Notes under the pieces: generated by a model
What the model saw: only the letters and a program-made list of their open reading frames with translations
Told to the model about the DNA's origin: nothing
The model's database searches: none
From: Thamnidium elegans
Taxonomy: Eukaryota > Mucoromycota > Mucoromycetes > Mucorales > Mucoraceae
Assembly (NCBI GenBank): GCA_025201345.1
Contig: JAIXMG010000045.1
Location: 62,001 to 126,000, forward strand
DNA length: 64,000 nt
Direction: 5' to 3'
Program-made: the position numbers and the translations under genes
In this document: positions 12,425 through 22,487 of the stretch, in pieces
Position numbering within the stretch: the stretch's first letter is position 1
How the letters are laid out: every line of letters begins with the position of its first letter

Positions 12425-12458
12425 TTTTTAATATGAAAACGAAAGAAAAGAGTATTTT

Positions 12459-14237
12459 TTAGCTATTTATTTTAGGTACCGCTAAACTAAAAGATATATA
12501 TTTATCAGATAGTATGTTTACAAAAAAACACCCCTTCAAATCAGACGGTGTTGGTAAAGAAGGGTCCAAGTATGGAATAGAGTAAGTTAATGGTACCTTA
12601 TATTGAGAATATGGCTCCAGTACATCAGAACCAAACGACAGAGAATTGAAAGTATAAAATACACAACCCTTTATATCAAGTTTAAGTGATTGAATATGTA
12701 AACTATTTCTAAAATCCAAGTTGATGTTTCCCCAATTACAGTGCAGTTTGCCTACTATTTCAAAATCAACCAAGTACGGACAGGATTGAATACAAAATTT
12801 AAATATGCCATTGATAAGACTTCGAGTTCCTTTTCTATGTATTGCTACTCCTAACGTAAGTTTCTTTATATTCGATCTTGCAATGGTATTTATATTAAAT
12901 GTAGGATAAGTTATAGGATCGCACGTAAATTTTCCAATAGTAAGTGTATTTAAATTTGGCATCTTTTGTATAATATTGACTAACAATCCATAATCGTGTC
13001 CACACTTGTCCGTAGTTTCCATTTCTAATTTGGTAAGATGTTTGAACTGTGTAATATGATACATCATATAATCGGCGTAGTGAAAATTGGGTCGATATTG
13101 ATTAGCTATATCTTTTATTCGTAAACTTTCTACTGTATCGGTAAAACAAGCTTTGATCATGTTGGTAAATTGTAACTCGATCGCCCTTCCATCTACACGT
13201 ACATCAATTGATTTCAATTTCATATTCTCGTTTTGTTCGATTGCTTTTGCGACGCTATCTGATAACGGCTCCAACTGTATTGCATAATGTGTCAAGTTGG
13301 ACATACTTGATATTAAATCTAATATATTTCGTTGGAATGAATGCACAGGGTATATTCTACTACCATCTAAATATGTAGCTTCTAAAGTAAGAGAGTTTAG
13401 GCCCGAGTACTTTAGAGTAATATATTGAATCAAGCTGTCTAAATGTTTTTTTAGGACCGCTGAACCAGGTGAATTCTGTAGTTTTGTTTTACTCATATGA
13501 AATGATCTTAGAACTGAATTAGGCTGAATAGTACATTCTTTACCATCTCTATCTATCAGAATAGCGGTTTCTACACGTGTAATGATACGGATACTTGGTT
13601 TATTTATAAAATGTACTTTTTTCAATACTAATTTTGTCAAGTTTTTGAGTTCGTTATTAATCAGTTCTAAATCATCTATACCGATATGAAAGTCCTCTAA
13701 TTCTAATGTTGTAAGGGCAGGAACTTGTCCGGTGTTTTTGATTACTGTCAATATCAAATTAACGTTATTTGCATTACCTTTTATCCTGAGGTAAGTCAGA
13801 TTCACAAGTGGTGTAGATGCAAATAAAGCCGTAATAAAATTAAATCCATTATTTATAGTAATATCAAGTCGTTCAAGGTTTTTGAGTTTTTCTAATTGTC
13901 GTAAACTTTTTTGATAACAAAGACTAAATGCTATACTTGAATCTAGTACTAGTCGTTTTAAATTGGGGAATAAATCTGGTAATGAAAGTAATGTGAAGAC
14001 GTCAAGGTCACAGGCGGAAAGTTGAAGGCTTGATATTTGATATCTCTTTTCTTTTTGTTGTTTGAATGCAACAAATACTTCATCGAATCTAGCTGGTGAG
14101 TTAAGCGTCAAGTGTCGGCATAGTGCTTGATTAACTACACTATACACATATTTACAAGCTCGTAAATAAGATAGTCTGGTAGGTACGTCCAAGTACGAGT
14201 TGATTAAAACTAACACTTCCCTTGGTAGTTTATCCAT
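12459..14237 (-). CDS. F-box / leucine-rich-repeat-like protein, copy 2
   Basis: Single-exon ORF of 592 aa. The N-terminus MDKLPREVLVLINSYLDVPT fits an F-box, followed by repeated leucine-rich segments (FPNLKRLVLD, LKNLERLDI, LTYLRIKG, LTTLELEDF, LTKLVLKKV, LTKLEMET, LNTLTIGKF). It has the same length and general build as copy 1 (both continue with a CDLD/CEPD...LSLPDLFPNLK-like or LSLPEIFVNLK segment near residue 75-95) but is clearly diverged, so the duplication is older than the one that made the relic. Likely a substrate receptor of an SCF-type ligase; substrate unknown. It ends in KINS with TAA at 12459-12461, 34 nt before the ATG of copy 1. Confidence 0.8.
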   Translation of the reverse strand: MDKLPREVLVLINSYLDVPTRLSYLRACKYVYSVVNQALCRHLTLNSPARFDEVFVAFKQQKEKRYQISSLQLSACDLDVFTLLSLPDLFPNLKRLVLDSSIAFSLCYQKSLRQLEKLKNLERLDITINNGFNFITALFASTPLVNLTYLRIKGNANNVNLILTVIKNTGQVPALTTLELEDFHIGIDDLELINNELKNLTKLVLKKVHFINKPSIRIITRVETAILIDRDGKECTIQPNSVLRSFHMSKTKLQNSPGSAVLKKHLDSLIQYITLKYSGLNSLTLEATYLDGSRIYPVHSFQRNILDLISSMSNLTHYAIQLEPLSDSVAKAIEQNENMKLKSIDVRVDGRAIELQFTNMIKACFTDTVESLRIKDIANQYRPNFHYADYMMYHITQFKHLTKLEMETTDKCGHDYGLLVNIIQKMPNLNTLTIGKFTCDPITYPTFNINTIARSNIKKLTLGVAIHRKGTRSLINGIFKFCIQSCPYLVDFEIVGKLHCNWGNINLDFRNSLHIQSLKLDIKGCVFYTFNSLSFGSDVLEPYSQYKVPLTYSIPYLDPSLPTPSDLKGCFFVNILSDKYISFSLAVPKINS

Positions 14238-14735
14238 TATGTTTCATCAGAAAAGTACTAAGGGAAAAAAAGAGTCTTTTTTTTGGCTGAAAATTTTGAC
14301 ACACAGTCAATTTACACGGTCGTTTAAAAAAATATGTGACGCATTATCCGTTGGCATCAGCGCATCCTTTTGAAAGACGTACATATTATATAAGAGATAA
14401 TTACTTGTATATGAATTTATTGTTAAAGGAATGCATGAACGTGGATAAACGAGATTGAAAAATAATACCGTATAAATTGACAGAGTATGAAGATTCTCGC
14501 GAGAATCTTGGATAGTGGTATATCCCAGAGTCTTGAAAAAAAAAAAAGGTTTTTTTATTATTCAAAAGGGGAATTAAAAGATAGACAACTGTTTACAATA
14601 TATACGTACTAGATTTCTAGTGAGAGTGAGAGTGATATATGTATAAGAGGTAACCTTCAATAAAAAAAAGGCATATTGTAACACGTTATTTACTAATATA
14701 AAGCTTGTAATTCTCCTCCCTCCTCTCCTTTTTTT
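14238..14735. other. Intergenic, F-box copy 2 promoter and PRP38 3' flank
   Basis: About 500 nt of AT-rich DNA between two minus-strand genes. It holds short poly-A/T runs and GAGA/TATA-rich patches. No coding pattern, RNA gene or extra F-box relic was seen. Confidence 0.5.
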
Positions 14736-15602
14736 TTAATCGCGCCTGCTTTCTCTTGATCTGGATCTTGAACGATAACGATCATTTCTTCTATAATCAG
14801 GACTGATACTTCTTCTTCTATGACGACTACTTTTACGTTCATATTCATCCAATTCATCTCTTATACCCCCACTTCTTCTTCTTGGGCTCTTTGATCGTCG
14901 TCTTCTATCTGGACTCCTTGATCTACCTCTTCTAATTGGGCTTCTCGATCTTCTTCTGATAGGACTTCTTGATCTGTACGAACTTCTCGATTTACTTCTA
15001 CTATGGCTACGATAATCATCTTCGTCTCTGTCTTTAAGACCACCATAACTGCGATACTCATCCTCGTCTCTATCTTTACGTCCACCACTATATATACTAT
15101 ATTAATTTGACAATTCTTTTTTTTTTCTCATGGTAATGTTAATTTACCCTGACTTGCGTCTCTTTTCTCGATCATAATCATCCAATTTCTTTTCTAAATC
15201 TCTGGCAATAGGTACAGGAATACGAGGAAGCATGGTTCCTTGAAACTTTAACTCAGTGATCAACATACGACAGAACTTACCGATAGTAACTTTAGTTGGT
15301 TTAGGTCCACTAGAGATCGTAATTTCTTCTTCATCTTCCAAGTAATATTGAAACCAATCCCAAAGTTTAGCTGGAGCACATACATAACGCAAGTATAAAA
15401 ATCCAATAGCGCGAATATATCTATATAATTTGTTTTAGTTGTTGCTTTTTTTTTTTAATAATAAAATATTGTGTGTACACATACGGAGAATCAACATGAT
15501 CAATCATATTTTCGATTTGTTTGATAGTAAGTCGAAGTGTCCACATTTTAAAAAGACAGCAGTAAGCAGTAGAAGGTTGAGTACCTTTAACAAAAGGTGC
15601 TA

Positions 15603-15638
<36 letters not shown>

Positions 15639-15841
15639 TTTTATATAAATATATACTAGACTGTTTTAAACTTACACAATACGTAAACTAATAATAATAA
15701 ATGGGTGAGTTTTTCACTGTATTGTTGAAATAGCACGCATAGGATTTACCTTCATTATAGATCTCGTCAACGATTTCATGAAAAGTCTTCTTATTACTAG
15801 ATAAAAAAATAATTGTTTATATATCTGAAAAAGAAATACGC

Positions 15842-15875
<34 letters not shown>

Positions 15876-16020
15876 TTTTGGTTTACCTAAAGAAGACTAC
15901 TTACAATAAGGATCTGAAATAAGGAGAGGATAAAATATTTTGATAAATGATTGCATTCAAGTTCATGGTGGATTCGTTTCCCCATGTTTCCAGTATATTA
16001 TTCGCTTTCTTGTTACTCAT
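14736..16020 (-). CDS. PRPF38B: PRP38-family pre-mRNA splicing factor with RS tail
   Basis: Spliceosomal protein of the PRP38 family, associated with the U4/U6.U5 tri-snRNP or B complex. Six exons: 16020-15905, 15796-15750, 15687-15676 (12 nt), 15599-15485, 15420-15148, 15087-14736; sum 915, 304 aa, all phases fit. It reads through family landmarks: MNLNAIIYQNILSSPYF, KTFHEIVDEIYNEVYVL, STAYCCLFKMWTLRLTIKQI, DSPYIRAIGFLYLRYV, LWDWFQYYLEDEEEI, and PRIPVPIARDLEKKL. The STAYC segment and the tail of RSRSP repeats fit the B-type human paralog better than yeast Prp38. A poly-T run of about 37 lies in the intron at 15600-15675. The 12-nt exon supplies VYVL-type residues at a place where homologs have a short linker, and is needed to keep phase. 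Confidence 0.9.
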
Positions 16021-16272
16021 TTTGCAAAGAAAAAATAAAGACGGTTCTAAAAAAAAAAAGAAAAAAAAAACTATTTATTTCCGCAAGACTTGCTTTTTTA
16101 ATACTGTTTTAGGAAGGTTGACATTATAGTTATTGGGGGGTTTTGTTGAAACCAAGTTATCATGGGTATAAAATAAACTAAAATAAACCTCTTCCACACA
16201 CAGATAAGATACGTTGTTCAAATTTAATGGGCATTTTATTATCGATTGAAAAAATAAATACTTTTTTTATGA

Positions 16273-16970
16273 TTAATGACAAGACTTTCCGAGTGCTCTT
16301 AATCTCCAATAATTATAAGGTAAGGGAACCACAAACCCAACTCCAGCACTCACAGCCGCTGCGATCCAAAATTTAGGATCATGAAATAATACTTGCCCAC
16401 CCATAAGATGCCAGTCCATCATGTTTTCCGATAATTCCATTACCAACATGGAAACAAAACTCATACCCATAGCCGTCTTAAATGCTGCAGGGTAAGGTAC
16501 CTTCATCGACCTTCTTAATAACACTGTTTCTAAAGCTAAAGATGTAGATATACCGGCAGTCTAACATGTGCATAAGTTTCGCATATATGTATATAATTTA
16601 TCGGTTAGTACGTACCATAGCTGCAGCAGTTGTAATAATAGGTGATAAGTCTGGATGATTTAATTGCAAATACCACATTGTTGCAAAGTCGCCAGTAGTA
16701 CAACCTAGCAAACATCTTTTTAGGTGTCATAGTTAGTACCTTTTTTTTTTTTTTTTTACTGTTATTTTTTTATATTATCTACCGAAGAGTGTTAATTCTT
16801 GTTCTTTGCCAAGTAACAGGGTCCGACCAAAATTTGGTACTTATGATCGGTGTCTTGTCTTCTTTAGACTTTTGACAAGTAGAAGAGTTACGATAAACCA
16901 TTGTGTTCTTGACTAGGCTCAACACATGTTTACTCGCTAAAGATTTTTTGGCGTGAAGGATACTTAACAT
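16273..16970 (-). CDS. DUF4396-like membrane protein, probably mitochondrial
   Basis: Three exons, 16970-16783, 16715-16616, 16560-16273; sum 576, 191 aa. The N-terminal ~60 residues are basic and Ser/Thr-rich without a clear acidic patch (MLSILHAKKSLASKHVLSLV), which suits a mitochondrial targeting sequence. The core has GCTTGDFA, then hydrophobic helices and the ending VPLPYNYWRLRALGKSCH, which resembles the DUF4396 family of small membrane proteins of unknown function known mostly from bacteria. An upstream in-frame ATG (17081) exists, but the extra residues look like translated leader. Head-to-head with the SET-domain gene. Confidence 0.72.
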
Positions 16971-17322
16971 TGTCAATGGTGAAAAGGTAATAAAAATGTA
17001 TATAAAAAAAAAAGAGAAAATGTTTTTTATGTGCGATTTTGAAATTGCGGGGAAAATCGCTATTAAGCATAAATTGCTCACTTTTTTTTTTCGTTATTTT
17101 TTATGACATAATATATCCAGGCTGTCAATAGTTTCTAATGTTCCGTTAATTTCACCCCCCTGGACTTTCATAGTATGTCTTCAAGACTTTTGATCAATGC
17201 TTCCTTAAATCTTTTTTTGTGTTACAGTTAATAACCTAGTCAGAAAACGCGAGACTGTTTTTTTTATTCCTAAAAAAAGATATTTTATTTCAACTATCAA
17301 GGGTATTACTTTTTTAAAAAAA
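16971..17322. promoter_or_regulatory. Divergent promoter region, DUF4396-like / SET gene
   Basis: 352 nt between two opposed start codons, AT-rich with T- and A-runs close to both starts. No specific element could be identified. Confidence 0.4.
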
Positions 17323-18684
17323 ATGAATATTTCCAAGTTTATAGACTGGTCCAAAGAAAACGGAATCAACTCAACAGCTTCCATAGACCAAACCCCTTAT
17401 GCCGGTTACGGTTTATTTGCCTCAAAGGACATACCTGAATCAACCGTGGCAGTTTCTATTCCTCAAAACTTACTTTTGACTTCACGTAAAGCCTTACAAC
17501 AGTTACCTCGATTTTCTAAACTTATATTGTCTTACCTCTCGCATAAATACGATACGACAAAAGATATCCAATCTATTGCGGAAAGTGTAGACAACGAACG
17601 TCTTGTACTCTGTTTATTTTTAATTTATTGTAAATTCTTTGATACAACTACTTATTGGGCCCCATATATCGATATCCTTCCTACCGTAAATTTCTTTCAA
17701 GAGAATCACGTACTATTTAAACCGGAGTATATAGCTGGCACCAGTTTAGAAAACTCGGTAAAATCTAAAATAAATAGTTTGCAACGCGAATTTGAATCAA
17801 TCGCAAGTATAAGAGAAGATTGGATATGCGATATGCAATTTGAAATGTATTTGTGGGCAGACTGTATATTTTGGTCTAGAGTTGTAGGAATTGGAGGTGA
17901 TGAACAAGAGAAAGAGGCATCGGATAAGGCTTTGATACCGTTTTTTGATTTCGCCAATCATTCTTCGGAGAACCCTAATATTCGCTGGCAGCTAAATAAC
18001 GGAGGTATTGATCTGATCACGTACCCTAACGTTACTATAAATGCAACCGATGAATTATTACTTTCTTATGGTTCAAAGCCCAACCAAGAATTACTGTTTT
18101 TACATGGATTCTGTATTGAGAATAATACTGAACCCTCTCGTTTTATGTTACCTTTACTCCCATTCTTCAGTCCATTGGAGCAAGGTTATAACTTACCAAA
18201 GGTTCAGTGGTTGAAACAATTATCAATCAAGCCAAATTTAACGTTGGTGCCGCGTCAATCGAATAGCAAAGAAGACCCGTTGGCCCAGTGTGGATGGACG
18301 GATGAGTCGATCAGGGTTATGTACCTTGTTTCACTTGAAGAAGATATTGAATTTATAATGGACGACGATGATAGTATTACTTTTCAATTATTAGGTAAAA
18401 ATATTCCTTCGTTGATTGAATTGGAAGCAGCCGTAAAAGATATGAATATCTTTCCTGTGATTCAGTTAAGAGCTGTTATGCTTTTATTAGATGCTTTGGA
18501 ATACTATCTTCAATTAAATACTAATTTGGCACAGGAGAATAACGAAACTGGGCTATGGAAACAAGCAAACATTTATCGATCGGAAGAACGAGTTACATTG
18601 GAAACAACTGTTCAAAGTTTATCGACGTTTAGAGATGAACTTATGCAACATCCTGTTGTCTTGTCTTATTTAGAGAGCGCATAA
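17323..18684 (+). CDS. SET-domain protein lysine methyltransferase (SETD/RKM, Rubisco LSMT-like)
   Basis: Uninterrupted ORF of 453 aa. The split SET domain is recognisable: N-terminal YAGYGLFASKDIPESTVAVS (about 27-46), a long insertion rich in helices, then IPFFDFANHSSENPNIRW (about 205-222, the NH motif contacting AdoMet) and ELLLSYGSKPNQELLFLHGF (about 246-265, the catalytic Tyr region). The C-terminal ~170 residues fit the helical Rubisco LSMT substrate-binding domain. Family members methylate lysines of ribosomal proteins, elongation factors or actin (histidine in SETD3). The target here is unknown. The start codon follows an A-run and is preceded by in-frame stops. Confidence 0.9.
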   Translation: MNISKFIDWSKENGINSTASIDQTPYAGYGLFASKDIPESTVAVSIPQNLLLTSRKALQQLPRFSKLILSYLSHKYDTTKDIQSIAESVDNERLVLCLFLIYCKFFDTTTYWAPYIDILPTVNFFQENHVLFKPEYIAGTSLENSVKSKINSLQREFESIASIREDWICDMQFEMYLWADCIFWSRVVGIGGDEQEKEASDKALIPFFDFANHSSENPNIRWQLNNGGIDLITYPNVTINATDELLLSYGSKPNQELLFLHGFCIENNTEPSRFMLPLLPFFSPLEQGYNLPKVQWLKQLSIKPNLTLVPRQSNSKEDPLAQCGWTDESIRVMYLVSLEEDIEFIMDDDDSITFQLLGKNIPSLIELEAAVKDMNIFPVIQLRAVMLLLDALEYYLQLNTNLAQENNETGLWKQANIYRSEERVTLETTVQSLSTFRDELMQHPVVLSYLESA

Positions 18685-20442
18685 ATAAACATGTATATAC
18701 AGTATATATATTATTATTATTTCGAAATACAGATATTTATTATTTATTGCAGAAGGCTCGCTTGCAATCCCAATTTATCATTGAACAAAAGCCTTCTTTT
18801 CTTAAAAAGCTAGGGCTGAATGTGATATATTCTAAATATCAGATAAAGCCCGTTAGATAAAATTGTCCGTATCTGACTCGGAACAACACATTTAAATCGT
18901 AAGCCCTTCAGTGCCCAAAAACAATTCGAATTTTTTCGCATGATAGCCACTAATAGAGGCTGACATTACCCTTAATGGGGATTTGAGAAAAAAAAATCGG
19001 CATAAAAAGAATTATGGTAGAGTCTCCGTAACCTAATTAAAAACGAGAAATAAACGGCGCGAAATTTGCTCAATTGACCTTTACATAAAAAAGTGTATTG
19101 TAGGACAAAAAGGGTACTTAGTTTTTTAAGCCCGTCTATAAAAAAAAAAAATCGCGTTTATGAAAAAAGATAATGGGGGAGGGAGGATATATGTGAGGTG
19201 GTTGGGGTAAATATTTTCACTATATAAAATACTTTAGCAAGTACAAATGTCTAAGTTTACTTGAATCCAATCACGTACATGTCGGAAGAACTTTTTGCTT
19301 CTACCACGCTGGGTCATATAGTCAGCTGGCATAAAGTGAAACGTTAAAAAAAAATGGTCTTAGATCTCGAAAAGAGGAGTCGTCCCTGAAAAAAAAAAAA
19401 TAGCGCGATTATCTAATTTTCTTTTTTACATGTATGTTTATAATAAATAAATAAAAAGTAGAACACTATATTAGTTATTATGCCCTTCCCCTTTTTATTT
19501 TACAGTAGCGAGTTTTAGCTGAGAACATATGTCATTGGGTTTTTTACGGCTCCGATATTAAACTATTCTATTGATAATGACCGCAGCCAAAAGAAAAGGA
19601 TAAGCGCACAACGTGTAACCAGAGTTCATCTTTTTCGATACGATTGATAGTAAGACTTTTCTCGTATGACGATGTACAGAATAGATAGAAAAAATTACGT
19701 ACCCTTTATTGGTCCTAGCTTGCTTTCAGAAGTACGAGAGTTAAGCTATCGGGTTAAATTAAATAGTTTAGGTTAATGAGTTTTTTTTTTTTTGATATTG
19801 TGATATATGACTCTTTTTTAATACGATTTAGTAAAAAGGCTACGTCTTTTCCCCCAATTCTAGCCCTTCTATTATAGTAAAAATGACATCAATGTATGTA
19901 TATATAATTTTTGTCATCACCTCTTTTTGCGATATATCTTGCGAAATATAGACTATTTTGTAAAATTACTTTTTTTTGATTGGATACAAGAGTGAGCGCC
20001 CAGACTCCCTATTTTAGAAAAAAAATAAAAATAGCTAGAGAGATGTTTACGGCTTCTTTCTTTTGGAAAAGTGTACGACGAATATTGGTGTACATAAACC
20101 GGTTGTTTTCAAATAGAAATTACCCGCTTTTTGTGTGTTGCATGCATTAAGAATTTCCAAGCAAATGTAATACGCCACAAATGCATAGGATTTTTTTATT
20201 TTTTTAAAGATTCTTTAGTCGTATATTTGACTTGTACCTTTTTAAGTAACAACAATTAATAGTAGATTCGTAAGTATATAAATTGAAGTAGAGTTTTATT
20301 TAGGTATATGAGACGTACAAATAAAAATTATTATAAAATGAGAAATAAAAAAAAAATTAACATGGTAATATATGTGTATATAAAAAAGGAGTGGCGAGGG
20401 ATATAAAATACTTAATTTAGTAATATAGAAATTCTTGCTTTT
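18685..20442. other. 1.76-kb gene-poor AT-rich region
   Basis: No ORF of convincing length on either strand. A possible terminal exon on the minus strand lies at 19325-19234: after an AG acceptor it reads MTQRGRSKKFF then VRDWIQVNLDICTC and TAA, of normal coding composition, but no upstream exon with a matching phase was found. A plus-strand 35-codon ORF at about 20043 looks random. No RNA gene recognised. Confidence 0.4.
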
Positions 20443-20652
20443 TTAGACACGACAACGAGCAATAGTATATGAATAGCCTTCATATAGTAAAATCATTTGA
20501 GTGGTATCTACATAGACTGGACCAGAGAAAGAGTCGCTAATAACCCAATTAGCTTGATCATTGCTCCAAAGTTTTTCAATTTGTGATTGAGCTTGTGTAT
20601 CCAAGCTAAGCCAGTTTTGGCCGGAAGAGTAAAGCCATTGAACAGTTCCCAT
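20443..20652 (-). CDS. Small solo WWE-domain-like protein
   Basis: Single-exon ORF of 69 aa, nearly all one domain. The pattern VQWLYSSGQNWLSLDTQAQS, then QIEKLWSNDQANW and VYVDTTQMILLYEG followed by IARCR resembles the WWE domain (Trp, Trp and a basic C-terminal strand), which in PARPs and E3 ligases such as RNF146 binds ADP-ribose units. The third conserved position is not a clear Glu, so the match is by pattern only. With no enzyme domain attached it could be an adaptor or a reader; that is inference. The ATG is preceded by an A/T-rich leader with no competing in-frame ATG. Confidence 0.6.
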   Translation of the reverse strand: MGTVQWLYSSGQNWLSLDTQAQSQIEKLWSNDQANWVISDSFSGPVYVDTTQMILLYEGYSYTIARCRV

Positions 20653-20994
20653 TTTTTATTGCTGTATTCGTAAAAAAAAAAAAAAGTTGATAAAGAATAA
20701 GAAAGAAAGACTTTTCAAGTTTTATACCTTTATATTTATAAACTTGTAGCTTTGTATCACACTTCCTAAATAAAGTAATTTTTTTTTTTTCGCGGGCATC
20801 TTTCCCAGTTGATCGAAATAACCGATAGTACTTTTCCCTTCTAAAAGTAAACTCCATTTATACATTTTTCAAAAAAGAAAAGAAAAAAATTACACATATG
20901 TAGCTACTAGACCGTAATGTTTATTATTATTATATGTAATTATTGGCTTGTATGCTACGTAGCAAATCAATATAAAACTTAGCCACAGCCTCTA
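20653..20994. other. Intergenic, WWE gene promoter side
   Basis: About 340 nt, AT-rich, with A-runs near 20671-20685. A minus-strand ORF (20857-20606) overlaps the WWE start and looks like translated non-coding DNA. Nothing else seen. Confidence 0.4.
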
Positions 20995-21172
20995 GCTAAA
21001 AAATCCTAGTACTTGGGAATAGATTACTTGATCAGGGGAACGTGCTTTTACTTTGCCACTCTTAGGTGCCGCTGTATCTAAAAGTTTCTTCAAGTCAGTT
21101 AGAGAGATTTTGCATATAAAAAAAAATTACCACAAAAAGCCTTAAAAGTCCGGTCAAGTCATTTATAGACAT
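20995..21172 (-). CDS. Possible two-exon 44-aa peptide (uncertain)
   Basis: A possible gene: exon 21172-21131 (MSINDLTGLLRLFV), intron GTAATT...TTGAAG with a CTAAC branch-point-like sequence, exon 21087-20995 (KLLDTAAPKSGKVKARSPDQ, ending in VLGFF and TAG). The lengths sum to 135, so the frame is kept. The second exon has a plausible coding composition, but the peptide matches no family I recognise, and another acceptor (TTTTAG at about 21081) is possible. It is head-to-tail with RAMP4, about 170 nt downstream of it. Confidence 0.35.
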
Positions 21173-21339
21173 TTTTCTTATTATAGATACTTTTTTTTAA
21201 TAGAAAGACAAATAGGATACGTTTATAAATGTAATATACGGTAAGACAAAGTTCTGTTTTTTTTATAAATGTATATATTTTTTATTGGTATTATTTTAAA
21301 TAGTAGCGTAAAATTAAATGTGCATGAAAAAAAAGAGGT

Positions 21340-21724
21340 TTAAAGAATGAGATCAATAAGTTGAAGAAGAGCTAGAAAAAAAAGTTAAAAAAAAAGAAAG
21401 TTTTACATGTAGCATAATTATAATCAAGTTACCTCCACCAAATAACGCGAAACCTAAGATACCAATTGCCCAGTAAGAATAGTTTGTCTTTTTAACAACC
21501 TTTGTTTTCTGTATATCCTATTAGTAAGGTACATAACAAAAAAAAAAAAAAAAAGAGAGACTACAAAAATAATACCTCACTGGCCTTAACAGCAACAGTA
21601 CCCTTTTCAGATCTATTCTTGTAAAGTTGGTTCTTTTGACGTAGTGTAGGTGTAGAAGCCTAAATATCAAGAAGTGCTTAGCAGACTAAAAATAAAACAT
21701 ACAAAGGCCAAGCTTATATACCAT
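21340..21724 (-). CDS. RAMP4/SERP1-type stress-associated ER protein
   Basis: Four coding exons: 21724-21722 (only the ATG), 21659-21576, 21517-21433, 21371-21340; sum 204, 67 aa. The protein starts MASTPTLRQKNQLYKNRSEK and continues with a basic linker and one C-terminal membrane helix (YSYWAIGILGFALFGGALLQ) ending LIDLIL. This is the layout of RAMP4/SERP1 and yeast Ysy6: a tail-anchored protein next to the Sec61 translocon that helps stabilise membrane proteins under ER stress. The first intron falls directly after the start codon and all four exons are too short to give a long ORF. Divergent to the PNP gene. Confidence 0.88.
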
Positions 21725-22487
21725 TTTTAGTTTTTGTGTTTAAGGAATGTGTTAAGATGAAGAAAAAAAAAATAATAAGAACTATTTGAAGCTTCTCTTT
21801 TATTTTTTGCTGAGTTGCTTTTTTAGTAATATAAACATGGCGATAGTTGATTGGACTAATCAGGAAGTACGCTTTTTTTTCCAATTTTCTTTTTGACTTG
21901 AAAAGTTTCAGCCCTCTCTCTTTTAAAATTTCTCTTTTATTATATTTACAGAATTCAAAGAGGTTTGCTTAGTATTACCACAAAACAGTATCAAAGGTAA
22001 AAGGACAAGCTTAAATCTGGGTTATTTCCTTTTTTTCTGTCACATGTTCGAAATAACCTTAAATAGCACAAAGTGGGCTAATGTGGAAGTTAGAAAAATA
22101 GAAAATTGACTTTTGAGTTTTAAACAATTGAACAAATTTTGTTCATTAGAACGGGAAGAAGCTGGATTGTAAAGGGAATAATCTCTTTAAAAAAATAAAA
22201 AAAAGAGAGAACAAAAAATATACACTCTATTTTAACGTTATCTATAATAGAGAGAAGGGAGAATTCATAATGCTTATCATGTGAGATTAACACCTCTTTT
22301 TACTTTGTTTTTCCCACGGCTTTGTACGCTACAGAAACTTGATTTATATATCGTTACCCGCAATTCGTCTACCGCAAATCCAGTCAAACCATATACACTA
22401 CTTTTTAATATAAAAACTTGGAGTTTTTTTTTTTTAAACCCTTCTTTTTCCTTTTTTTCATTTTATTTTATTTTAAAAATATTTAAT
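21725..22487. promoter_or_regulatory. Divergent promoter region, RAMP4 / PNP
   Basis: 763 nt between opposed start codons. A plus-strand ATG at 21834 opens a short frame (MAIVDWTNQE) that stops soon after a possible intron and is not supported. The PNP leader is T-rich (22424-22485). A longer frame in phase with PNP begins at 22281, but its residues look like translated leader. Confidence 0.4.

Noticed and set aside
14861..15088. Minus-strand 75-codon frame rich in Glu/Val
   Set aside because: It is the wrong frame over the RS-repeat exon of the PRP38-family gene; the correct frame gives RSRSP repeats and ends at 14736.
21834..21990. Start of a possible gene (MAIVDWTNQE) divergent from RAMP4
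   Set aside because: After the only likely splice the frame stops within six codons; other phases have no donor.
22281..22487. N-terminal extension of purine nucleoside phosphorylase by 69 codons
   Set aside because: The extra residues are Phe/Leu/Ser-rich translation of a T-rich leader and do not start with ATG in a family-like context; the ATG at 22488 gives the normal family start.
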